From contig JAWZSP010000003.1 of NCBI GenBank assembly GCA_034401135.1, positions 4,030,001 through 4,094,000 on the forward strand: a stretch of 64,000 nucleotides of DNA, in the 5' to 3' direction. The notes beneath the pieces are model-generated. The model was not told the DNA's origin. It saw only the letters and a list, made by a program, of their open reading frames with translations, and did not search any database. The stretch is from Volutella citrinella. Taxonomy: Eukaryota; Ascomycota; Sordariomycetes; Hypocreales; Nectriaceae. A program made the translations under genes and the position numbers. Shown in pieces: positions 21,802 through 30,838 of this stretch (position 1 is the stretch's first letter; each line of letters starts with the position of its first letter).

Positions 21802-22654
21802 TCAATCGACCAGTCTGGTGAGACTCATTCCATCCCAGAGTGGTATGAAGAAGGTCTCCAAGCGAGGCTCCGAGACACACAACTCGTTGTATTCCCTTAA
21901 AGCCAGAATTGGCTCCTTTTGCTCTTTAGTTAGCGGCGTGGGACCCTCGGCTGCTTCGTCCACGACGAGTCCCCTCCGGAGCACATTGTCGGCCACGATA
22001 ATACCACCGGGGCGCAGAAGACGGCGACTGCTGCCCGGCTGGGAACCTGCGAGGAGCTGCCTCAAATACGTTGGATTGCTCGGCTTGTCGGCGTCGAGGA
22101 AGACGATGTCATAAGGCTCATCTGGGTCGAGATTTGCAATGCTGCAGGCAGTAAGAAACGGGAGAGGGGCGGCTGTCCAGGTGCCATCTCGACTTACGTG
22201 TCCACCGCAGCACCAATCTTGATGTTCACATTCAGGACGCGGTTGGCCTCGAGGGCCTTGGCTGCAAGCTCGCTGTATCCTAAATCTGATTCTAGCCCGG
22301 TGACGAGTCCGCCGGGGCCGACGGCGTGTGCCCAGACCATGGCCGAGTAGCCAACATAAACGCCGACTTCGAGCATTACGTTTGATCACACGCTCTCAGC
22401 TCGCTGAACCCACGCCTGCGGCTATTGGAAACTAGGCACTCACCACGCTTCGCTCCAATAGACTTGGCCAGGAAGACATTGAACTGCGACTGAAAGTTGG
22501 ACGTCATGAGATACGAGTCTTGGCGGGTGGCCGAAATGTCGGCATGATACTTGGTAATGTGCTCGGGCAATGCCGTGGAATGTTGCTGCGAGTATTGTGT
22601 CACACTGCCGTGGAGGTTAGGGTTGGCAAGCGACGGACTCTCGTCTCCCTTCAT
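21802..22654 (-). CDS. CCoAMT-type (family 3) O-methyltransferase; first intron lacks its AG acceptor
   Basis: SAM-dependent O-methyltransferase of the caffeoyl-CoA/catechol type. Exon 1 is 22654-22444, exon 2 is 22375-22198 and exon 3 is 22141-21802. Joined this way the protein is 242 aa, the usual family length. Exon 1 carries SYLMTSNFQSQFNVFLAKSIGAKR; exon 2 carries motif I (VLEVGVYVGYSAM) and the acidic VTGLESD. Exon 3 carries YDIVFLDADK (metal and substrate site), the RPGGIIVADNVL motif, and the end FFIPLWDGMSLTRLVD. The expected acceptor before exon 2 reads TAA rather than TAG at 22378-22376. The reading frame upstream of it hits TGA at 22388-22386, and no other AG can restore motif I. 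The next AG (22368-22367) is in phase but deletes three residues of motif I. Either the gene is damaged, non-canonically spliced, or the base is an error. Substrate unknown. Confidence 0.85.
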
Positions 22655-23166
22655 AGTGGCGAAAGTTGGGTTTTTAAATGTAGATTAAAATGTAGATTGT
22701 GATTATGAATATTGAAGCTTGAAGTTTGAAGCTTCGAGGTTGAGTCACCAGGTGCAGCTGGGTGTTGATCTGGGTCAAGCTCCCGGGCCTGCCGACTTCC
22801 CGAGCCGTCCAATCGCACTGAGACCCTAGAATGGAACGGGTCAGTCAGCGGTAATGGCGGATCGGGACGAATTCCGCCATGCCGGTACGCCTTTTGGATT
22901 ACATGCTTTTGCATCCTGCATATCAGAAGCTTTAATGGCAGTCCGAGGTCCAGGGCCCAATCTTTCTAGGCAACATCCGATTGAAATAGAATTGACATCT
23001 AATAATATACTAACTCTACCCTCATGACGAATGAGACACAATACTATCGGTGAAACCGTTTTCTTCGACCAATCGGACAAGACCGACTACTTTACTACCA
23101 CTACACTGCTAGAAACACTTCTCGCAAAGTCTTCCGTTGCTGGGTAGTTCAAGCTCAGCTTCCCGT
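22655..23166. other. Intergenic with small AT-rich repeats
   Basis: Upstream region of the O-methyltransferase and 3' region of the His-rich gene. AAATGTAGATT occurs twice (22676-22686 and 22688-22698), followed by a GAAGCTTGAAGTTTGAAGCTTC near-palindromic patch at about 22714-22736. No gene seen. Confidence 0.45.
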
Positions 23167-24345
23167 CTAGGCCAGGGCAAGCGCAGCAAGAGCAGCGATG
23201 ACAAGGCACGAGGCTGACATGGCGTTGCGGCCAGCGGCGGCAACGGGGACAGTCGTGGGAGTAGGCTGCACCGGCTCGGGAGCAGGCTTGGGGGGAGGCT
23301 GGTAGCCGCCGGAGGGAGGCACAACCGGCTTAGGGCAGGGCTTCTCGGGCTGGGGAGCCGGGGCGGGAGCCGGAGCAGGAGCAGGGGCCGGAGGCGGGCA
23401 CGGAGCCGAATATGGAGCGGGAGCCGGGACGGGCTTGACCGAAGGAGCAGGAGGGGCTCGGGACTCGCTGGGACACGGCTGAGGGCAAGGGGGAGCAGGA
23501 GGAGGAGGAACCGGCGCGGCAGAGCTGCTGCAGTCAGGGGCCTTGCTGGACGAAGGGCAAGGAGTCGAGCTGGTGACGGGAGCCGCGGAGGAAGACGACG
23601 ACGGGCAGCTGGTAGTCTTGGAGGACGAGGGGCACACGGTAGAGCTGGAGGACGAGGGGCACTTGGTGGTGGACGAGACAGTGGCAGTGGCAGTGGCGTA
23701 AGATGTCTGGGTCGACGTCTCATAGTAAGTCGAGGTCCAGGTCTTGGTGGAGTGGCAGTAGGGGCCGTGGCAGGGCTTGGCCTCCTTGCAGTGCCAGCAG
23801 CCGGGCTGGGCCCAGCTCTTGCACTCGTGGCAGGGTTTGCGCTCGCAGTCGTGGCCGTGGCACTTGTGGGAAGGGCGCGGGCAAGGGCAGGGCTTGGAGT
23901 GGTCGTGGGCGCAGGGGCAAGGCAGAGGCTTGGGCTCAGGCTTGGGGTAGCAGTGGTCGCCCTTGCACGGGTTGGGGCGGCCGTATCCCTTGTCGTGGTG
24001 CCCATGGTGGTGGTGGTGATGGCCGTCATGGTGGTGATGACCGTGGTGATAACCATGGTGGTGATCATGGTGGTGATGTCCATGATGGTGACCATGATGG
24101 TGACCATGGTGGCCGTGGTGGTGATGATGATGCTCCTTGTGGCAATGCTCGCCCTTGCACTTCCAGTAAGGGTGCTTATCACCAGGCTTGCCAATGCTGG
24201 AGTCAGACTCCGAGTGCCCGTGGTAGTACGAGGGGCGGTGCTGCTCCTCGCGGACCTCGATGGCATCTCCCTTGGCAACAGGGGCAACGCCAGCAGTAGC
24301 GATGCCGTTCAGGACGGCCAGGAAGGCAAAGATTTGGTAGCGCAT
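23167..24345 (-). CDS. Histidine-rich, probably GPI-anchored cell-wall protein
   Basis: Single exon, 392 aa. ATG 24345 is chosen because it directly starts a good signal peptide (MRYQIFAFLAVLNGIATA, cut near 18/19). In order: a short Glu/His segment; a histidine tract at residues 72-117 holding 35 His in 46 residues, interrupted only by Gly, Asp and Tyr; a Cys/Pro/His/Lys segment with CKGDHC, CPCAHDHSKPCPCP, CHGHDC and CHEC motifs (about 120-195); a Ser/Thr segment likely O-glycosylated (about 200-280); Pro/Ala repeats (about 280-370); and a C-terminal hydrophobic tail (CLVIAALAALALA) after a small-residue site RNAMSAS, the pattern of a GPI signal. The composition suggests surface binding of Ni, Zn or Cu, which is inference. 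No enzymatic domain seen. Confidence 0.88.
   Translation of the reverse strand: MRYQIFAFLAVLNGIATAGVAPVAKGDAIEVREEQHRPSYYHGHSESDSSIGKPGDKHPYWKCKGEHCHKEHHHHHHGHHGHHHGHHHGHHHHDHHHGYHHGHHHHDGHHHHHHGHHDKGYGRPNPCKGDHCYPKPEPKPLPCPCAHDHSKPCPCPRPSHKCHGHDCERKPCHECKSWAQPGCWHCKEAKPCHGPYCHSTKTWTSTYYETSTQTSYATATATVSSTTKCPSSSSSTVCPSSSKTTSCPSSSSSAAPVTSSTPCPSSSKAPDCSSSAAPVPPPPAPPCPQPCPSESRAPPAPSVKPVPAPAPYSAPCPPPAPAPAPAPAPAPQPEKPCPKPVVPPSGGYQPPPKPAPEPVQPTPTTVPVAAAGRNAMSASCLVIAALAALALA
23995..24132 (-). repeat. Imperfect CAC/CAT minisatellite coding the His tract
   Basis: On the minus strand the codons are almost all CAC or CAT with periodic GGT/GGC/GAC, giving His blocks of 2-6 separated by Gly or Asp. The codon alternation suggests an old, drifting repeat rather than a fresh expansion. 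Length changes between strains would be expected. Confidence 0.75.
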
Positions 24346-25276
24346 CTTGAAGAAGAATAGAACCGGTCTGACAGCGAGTGAATGGGCTTCTGGAAAACGA
24401 TTGACTAGCAAGAACAGGCACGCCTAGCTTGGCTCCTGAAAGAGACGGGTTGAACAAGTAGATAGCAGCGATGTTCCGGACGACTGAAGAAGCAGCTGGG
24501 AGAGAGAGCTCTCTCCTCTTATAATCCGACTTGCCGCTGCTGATCTCAACAAAAGAGAGCTGTCGCGACGCATCTTGGGTTATACTCAAGCTGTGGTTGT
24601 GCTTTGACTCCCCGGTTGGAAAGTCAATTCTCCCAACCTCGACCTCACCACCTGCATTCTAGAGCTCCTACGAGCTGCAGGCCGGAATCCAAAGAAGCGT
24701 AGCACGGGCTGTACAGACTTCTTGACGAACTCTTTGAGCAAAGGCAAGTTGCGTGGCCAAAGGCAACGCGATTGTCGCGTCTTCCCCGGCCCCTGACTTG
24801 AAGTTATTGGCACAACAGAGAAGCTTCCGCTGCATAACAACACCTTTGAGTTGGCGACTGCTTCCAGCATGCGGAGACAACGGAGAGACCGGAGAGGAAG
24901 GCGAGCAGGACGAGACGAGTAATATCAAACGATGCTGTTTTGCTGTTTGCTGTTTCCAGATCCAATTGGTGTCCCTGAAGCTACCACCGCTTAAACGACC
25001 AAAACCTTGCGCCAAAGGCCGCGTAACAAATAATGCTCGCTATTAATATGCACAATCTTGATAACCCCAGTCTGGTAATTTTTCTTTTGTTTACCCCCCC
25101 ATCTCTTTCAGCCACACCCAGAAGCAGTACCCCAACGCCCCGGACGCCAATAGAGCACACAGACTCTCACACAGTTATTCCTCGGGAAGGCCAGAGAATA
25201 GGCCAAACCGCATTCGATGGCTCTGTTGATCAGTTAGCTCACGCAATGGAAATATAGAGAAACAGCAGCAGCATGG
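24346..25276. other. Intergenic; leader of His-rich gene and 3' side of orm1
   Basis: 931 bp with no convincing gene. A minus-strand frame at 24586-24870 has no domain or signal and is probably chance. Confidence 0.5.
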
Positions 25277-25979
25277 CTATAGAAGCCCGGACATGCCGAG
25301 AAGGCCGAGGAAGCTGTGGCTGGGGTTTGAGGGATTACGCACAAATGGCAGCTTGGGGATCACCACACCAAGAACAGCAAGGAAATTGATGGTAAAGTAA
25401 GCCAGGTCGTAGTGGGTGTAATGAGTGCTGAGGAGAAAGAGGCCAATGGGCACACCCAGGAGGAATTTCTTCGTCGGGGTGTACTGGTCGCCATTGTCGA
25501 TCTGCTCCCACATGTTGAGGTTGTCGAAGGCGCCACCATTGAACTCGAAAGGCACGCCGCGTACATAGTGAAACATGATGTAGGAACCGAACATGTAGGT
25601 CATGTTGGTCAGGGTCCAGGAAGTCTCCTGGGAGACGCCCGGGATGACGTCGTAGAAAATCTTCAGGCACGCGATCAGGACAAAGTGGATGGTCCATGCT
25701 CCTGTTGAATGGCACGGCACAAGTCAGCAAGTGGACGTCTGAATGCAGAGCGAAACAATGATAGAGAGGGACGGGATGGAGAGAGCGACAGAGAGAGGGA
25801 GGAGGACTAGTGCCAGGTAGCTTTGGCAAACCCTTACCTTTGGCGTTGGTCCAGTTCGCGTTTAGGTTGGGCAGGGCAGCTTGGTCGCTGATCTGCTCGA
25901 GCGTCTCCGGGGGCTCGTGGTAAACCTGGAGGATGCTGCTAGACCTCCGCCGGCGGGCGCCCGTGTTGCGGTCGGGCAT
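25277..25979 (-). CDS. orm1: Orm1/ORMDL sphingolipid homeostasis protein
   Basis: ORMDL proteins are ER membrane proteins that bind and inhibit serine palmitoyltransferase. Exon 1 (25979-25838) and exon 2 (25701-25277) give 188 aa, with a GTAAGG...CAACAG intron. The conserved core starts at the exon boundary (NLNANWTNAKG/AWTIHFVLIACLKIFYDV). It continues through SQETSWTLTNMTYMFGSYIMFHYVRG, PFEFNGGAFDNLNMWEQID, and YTPTKKFLLGVPIGLFLLSTHYTHYD, which hold about four membrane segments. The N-terminal tail has RRRRSSSIL, a run of serines after basic residues like the Ypk1-type phosphosites of yeast Orm1/2, so phospho-relief of inhibition is likely. Sphingolipid-linked regulation could pair functionally with the nearby Sur7/PalI-like protein, but no operon-like link exists. 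Confidence 0.96.
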
Positions 25980-28720
25980 GTTGAGATAGATGCTTCCCCG
26001 GCGCGCAGGTTTGGTGCCCGCGTCGTAGGAAACGGTGCGCTGGAGGAGGATCGGAGAAGACAGCTTGGCGGTATTGACGGGGGTGAGACGCGAGGCGCGG
26101 GATTGGAAGGCGGGGAGGGAGACTGGGCAGTTTGTCGGGAGGCTCGGAAGGGTCGGGCTCAGAGCGCGGACAAGTAAGTGGGTGATGGTGGTCGTTGGGG
26201 ATATGGATGGTGAGCTGGGCTGGATGGATGGATAATGTATGGCGAGGCTCCCCCTAATGATGTCACGAAGAGAGCTGTGCTCTGGGGGCGATGCAGGGCA
26301 GACGCAGGGGACAGCGAGGGTCTGGACTCTGGAGTGCTAGCAATGCGGACCGGCGCAGACTGCTGGCCGTCTGGGGGCGGCGGGGGCGCGATGGGGGATG
26401 CGCGAGGACGGCGATGACGCTGATGGGGATGATGCTGATGGAGATGCTGATGCTGCTGCTGATGCTGATGCTGCTTGATGCTGCCGGCCGACGCAGACGT
26501 CGTGGGAAGGGCGGCGAGGGGAATGGGGTTGCCTGGTGGAAAGAAAGATTGGGACACGCACGACTTGGACACTTGACACCAAGGACCGACCGACCAAGTC
26601 AGAGGTGGATGGCTAGCCACTAATGATAGTTGGGCCCGCCGCGAAGTGCGACGAGGCCTGGGCCCCGCGGGGGGCGATCATAGGGGCTAAGGACGGGCAT
26701 GCCCACTGACGGTCTGACCCTCGGGGCGCCGCCGGGGACTGACTGCCTTGTTCAGGGGAGTCTCCGGGCGTCGAGCAGGCCACCATGGGCACAGGGCATG
26801 CAGGGGCGGGGCGGGCCCTTTATTTTTGGAACCCACAACGCCCTTGGCTGCGGTGCTACGGTCAGAGGAGTCAGGACGGGCTGTCTAGCCTCCATGCTGT
26901 GGAGGCAATTATTAATTATGAAGTGCAGGAACAGGCGTTGGTGACCTCTTCGGTGGGTGGTTCATCATCGCCCAGCCTTTGGAGCAGGTTGTCCGGGAGC
27001 CCCAAGACCCGGCAACGGCACCTGAGGCAGCCTCTAGGGCCACATATTATAGGGGCTGGCACCACGCTTGGCACTTGGCTCTCGTTTTAGTGGAGGCGGC
27101 TGCTCCATAGGGCGGCCAATATCAGACATGTTGGGGGAGCCACAAGCGCACATGCTGACGACGACGAAGATAATGTCGCCGACGCTTCTATTATCGGCAA
27201 CCAGTGATAAATTATGCGGCGTGTCGGCTGTCGGCAACAGGTTCCCGTGGCGCGAATTGGATACGAGAAATCGCAAAAATAAAACAATGGCTGGCGCATT
27301 CGTGGGGCAGATGCATGGGATGGGATGGAGTAGATTTAATTACTGCTGGATCGGTCCGCAAGCCGCAGATGGGAAATTGAGTTCGCCTACGAGGCTACGG
27401 CTCTATGAGTGCCTGGGTGCTTGGTGCTCGGTGCTGGGAAAGTGCTAGGCCCTTTCAAGGGATGATGGGTTCGGGGAGGGAGCTGGGACTCATCTCTCGG
27501 GAGCGGTGCCGACACGGAGAATGTGCAGTTTGGCTGGTCAAATGGGCACTATTGGATTCTCCGGTTCCTCCTATCAATGTCTTCGGTCTTGCATCTTGAC
27601 GAAATGACGCGTAGCGCTCGCAATTGGTCTCGGCGTTACGTGGGATTACTCGTGAACTCGCTTTTTTTCTGGGCTGGTAATCCAGGGTCTCATGTGAGCA
27701 ACCGCGGGGTCCGCGGGTTCGCGAGATCTGGCAGGCACCAGGGTGGCGCCTGAATCGGCTGACGTTGGCGCGTTCTGAGTCCTGACAGCCGGAGGACGCA
27801 CTCCATCCTACTACAACTAGCGGTAACCCAGAGCAGGACTGGAAGCTTACCTGACTCCTAGTATGATGTTGGTACCTGCCTCTGGACAAGAAAGACAGCT
27901 TGGAAGCACTGACCACATGCTTCGGAAGCAACCCAGCAAATGTGATGTGCCGGTGGCGCAAGGGGAATAATCTGGTAGACGCGTTCATTATGCAACAGTT
28001 CCGGCACCCAGTCCGTCGCAGTGAGCCCCCAATTTTCGGACGGCAGCCAGGTTCAGGTCCAGGTCTTGATGGTTAATCCTCGGTCTGTCTGCTAGCCACG
28101 ATAAATCGTCCGTGCTATCGCCTGCGCTGTGATTGGCTGGTCTGTGAATTTTTTCCTCTAGGCCTGTTGGAAAGGGAGCATCATTGTGCAGAAGCCGCCA
28201 TCACGGACTCGGCTCGATACCTTTGACAACATCATTGCGCCGTTTCTTGGTGCTGCGACTTTTGCGTTCGAGTCGCGCCGCTCTTTCGTATTCGGGGTTC
28301 AAACGCATCAGGGTTTCTCCCACGCCGCGCTGCCTGCTGTCGCCAAGTGCCGCCTGGCAGGTCATCTTTAGATATCCCTTTCTGGGTTTCACGGACATGC
28401 ACCCGAGCTTCATGGCCCGTTGTCATCTCGCCTCTGACCGCTAGGCTGGAACTGCATCACACCACATCAGATTCATTCAGTCGTATCACCTGCTACCTGT
28501 GCGATAAGATCGCGCCAGAAGCTGAGGATTGGCGACCTGACGGATAGCCGCAGGCGATTCGGGCAGTCAATTACTTGGTAAGGCTCCAAACTCGGCCGAA
28601 GGCTGGCATTGGGCCCCGAAAGCTTGCTTGCCCGGGCTGCCGCATCGCATTTCCAGTCAGGCAGCAACCCAACACCGCCGTTTCAGGCTCCTTGGTTTCT
28701 TGCGGTGCTCCTCTTGGAAC
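25980..28720. other. Long intergenic region between orm1 and the Air-like gene; no gene seen
   Basis: 2.7 kb shared by two divergent genes. It contains a GATGCT-type microsatellite (26418-26483), short AT-rich patches (about 26905-26925 and 27170-27220), and the probable leader of the Air-like gene (about 28180-28720). Open frames lack recognisable families. Confidence 0.5.
26418..26483. repeat. GATGCT/GCT microsatellite
   Basis: Imperfect repeats of TGATGC and TGCTGC over about 66 bp, upstream of orm1, in no recognised coding frame. Confidence 0.7.
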
Positions 28721-30838
28721 ATGCCTGATGCACAGTTCGATCCTGGCGAGGTCATTACGCTCGACTCCAGTGACAATGAAGCGGCCTCGCCCATCAAGAA
28801 GAGATCCTTCGAGGACACTCAGGAGGGGCCCAAGTCTCCAGCCGGCGAGTCCTTGCCAGACGCAAAGCGTGCTAGGACGGATGCTTTAGAGGCTGGGCAA
28901 CTGAGCACCGAGGAAGGGGAGATTGACGAAGAGCAAGAGGATGCCGGAGGGGATGAGGACAATGGGGAAGAGGGTGGGCAGACCACAGCATCTCCAGGCG
29001 ACAAGGGTCCAGCAACAGCTTCTCGGAGTCAAGCCAAGCCGTCGAAATCGGCGGGGGGTTGGAATCCAAGTATCGGTAAGACCGTTATGCGAACTTCATT
29101 TGGCCCCAAGGCGTCCCCCCCGAAGTCTGCTCCAGCGTCCCCTCCCGCCCCCCCAAAGACAGATGATCTAGTCTTCAACCACAACTCTATTACCTTCAAG
29201 CTCCCCAACCTTCCCGAGAGGCGGGAAGGGTCTTGGCTTGATAGGTTCAAGGACTGGGTTCGGGATTTCCAGGCAGCCAACACGGAGCACACCGAAGTTA
29301 TCAAGCCGGCTCTGGTCCAGTCTGCCTACTTTCACTACATTGAAGCATCATCCTTGAAGCCCAAGAAGAGACGGAGTGCGAAGCAAGCTGCCAAGGAGGT
29401 CGAATCCACAGGCTCTCTGGATGCTCTGCTGCAAAGCATCCAGCTGTCGCAGAACCCTTCGACTACCAATGGTCCACCTGGCCAGCGAGATGAGGGACCC
29501 AAGAGGTCCCGCATGTCAAATGCTAATGAGGAAATAGCTTCTGCACTACGGGACAGCCAAGATTCCCAAAGCGAGGCCGAGTATGAGCCTGCCCTCAGCA
29601 AACGTGAGGTTGAAACGGGAGCAATTCCTAGTGCCACCGAGCAGGCCTCCCCCTTGGACACCTCTGCTCCTCAAACCAACGGCACATCCCATGCACAGGA
29701 CTCAGCGAACGACGCTCAACCAGCCGCAGTTAAGATGGCGCCAAACGTCCACGCCTCGGCCTTCATTCCAGGAGGGGTTCCAGCGACAGCGGAGCAGCGA
29801 AAATACTTTCCGTCAGCCAGTGATCCTTCTCGGATGTGCGTCCTCTGCGGGCGCGACACACACCTAGCAGCCAATTGCCCGAGTCTGGTCTGTTCGTTTT
29901 GTGACAGCCATGATCACTCAAAGTTGGCCTGCCCGACTCGGACCCGGTGTGGCAAGTGCCGCCAGTTCGGGCATCAAACTGCACAATGCAAAGAGAAGCT
30001 GGCAATGACCAAAGACGAGGGACTGGTCTGTGCCTTTTGCGATTCCGGAGAGCACCTCGAGCAGTCATGTATGCAGTTCTGGAGGTCCTTCCACGGTGAG
30101 GCCGGCCAGATACAGAAGGTGGCCTTCATCCCTGCCTCGTGCGCGTTGTGTGGCAGTGACAAACACTTCTCATCCGACTGCATGCAGCGCCGCGACGTAC
30201 GCAACCCTACTTGGTCTGTCAAGAACCGCGACCAATACATTGACCCGGACTGTGGGACCTGGAGCATCGAGGAAGCGGCACAATCCCAAGGGAGCACGCA
30301 GGCCACAGGCCCCCCCGACCTCAAGATTCGTGGACGTGCAGTGCCCGCGGTCAATACGTACTACTCGGAGAGTGACGACTCAGAGGTGGAGTTTCTTGGC
30401 CGGAAGCCAGTGAAGCAACGCGCGCCACTGGGGCAGATTCGTATGGCCAGCAACATCCAGATGCCTCAAAGTGGCATGGGTCGTAACGAACGACCTGGCA
30501 GAGGACAGGCTCACCACGACATGCCGGCGCAACCTCCTCTTCCCCAGGGCCCACCTCCGCCCGGACCGCCACCGCAACAAGGGGCCTACGGATATCCTCC
30601 TCCACCCGGCGTACCGGGCCATTCCCAACAGCGGCAGCCTCCACCGCCGCCGCCGACGTTACCCGCGAAGCCACCACCAAGGGACTATAGAGACGCCCTT
30701 GGGCGAACGCAGAACCAATCTTTCAGTGGTCAACCCCAGGGCAACAACGCGCCGAAGGGTCCACGATCCAGAGGCGGAAGTCGTGGAGGGCGCGGCGGGA
30801 GAGGAGGTAGGGGAAGGGGAAGAGGCAGAGGGAAATAG
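28721..30838 (+). CDS. Air1/Air2-like zinc-knuckle protein with RGG tail
   Basis: Single exon, 705 aa from ATG 28721; the frame is open back to 28628, but the opening PDAQFDPGEVITLDSSDNE begins with the usual acidic leader. From residue about 373 to 485 there are five CCHC-type knuckles (CVLCGRDTHLAANC, CSFCDSHDHSKLAC, CGKCRQFGHQTAQC, CAFCDSGEHLEQSC, CALCGSDKHFSSDC). Their spacing is that of Air1/Air2, the RNA-binding subunits of the nuclear TRAMP polyadenylation complex that feeds RNAs to the exosome. Before them are a nuclear, acidic/Lys-rich region (KKRSFED, PDAKRAR, KPKKRRSAK) and a middle segment with NHNSITFKLPNL. After them come an SDDSEVEFLGRK patch, a Pro-rich region (about 595-650) and a Gly-Arg repeat tail (GGSRGGRGGRGGRGRGR). 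It is about twice the length of yeast Air2. TRAMP membership is inferred by similarity. Confidence 0.88.
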   Translation: MPDAQFDPGEVITLDSSDNEAASPIKKRSFEDTQEGPKSPAGESLPDAKRARTDALEAGQLSTEEGEIDEEQEDAGGDEDNGEEGGQTTASPGDKGPATASRSQAKPSKSAGGWNPSIGKTVMRTSFGPKASPPKSAPASPPAPPKTDDLVFNHNSITFKLPNLPERREGSWLDRFKDWVRDFQAANTEHTEVIKPALVQSAYFHYIEASSLKPKKRRSAKQAAKEVESTGSLDALLQSIQLSQNPSTTNGPPGQRDEGPKRSRMSNANEEIASALRDSQDSQSEAEYEPALSKREVETGAIPSATEQASPLDTSAPQTNGTSHAQDSANDAQPAAVKMAPNVHASAFIPGGVPATAEQRKYFPSASDPSRMCVLCGRDTHLAANCPSLVCSFCDSHDHSKLACPTRTRCGKCRQFGHQTAQCKEKLAMTKDEGLVCAFCDSGEHLEQSCMQFWRSFHGEAGQIQKVAFIPASCALCGSDKHFSSDCMQRRDVRNPTWSVKNRDQYIDPDCGTWSIEEAAQSQGSTQATGPPDLKIRGRAVPAVNTYYSESDDSEVEFLGRKPVKQRAPLGQIRMASNIQMPQSGMGRNERPGRGQAHHDMPAQPPLPQGPPPPGPPPQQGAYGYPPPPGVPGHSQQRQPPPPPPTLPAKPPPRDYRDALGRTQNQSFSGQPQGNNAPKGPRSRGGSRGGRGGRGGRGRGRGRGK

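Noticed and set aside
21795..21830. GGTTCAATCGACC resembling a tRNA B box
   Set aside because: It is the antisense of the O-methyltransferase C-terminus and has no A box or cloverleaf.
21802..22389. Longer minus frame through the second O-methyltransferase intron
   Set aside because: Reads exon 2 out of frame; motif I is only present in the other frame.
23109..24287. 392-codon minus frame rich in Thr/Arg/Pro
   Set aside because: Shadow of the His-rich repeat read one base off; no signal peptide.
24586..25015. Minus open frames between orm1 and the His-rich gene
   Set aside because: No signal or domain and unusual composition; probably the non-coding leader.
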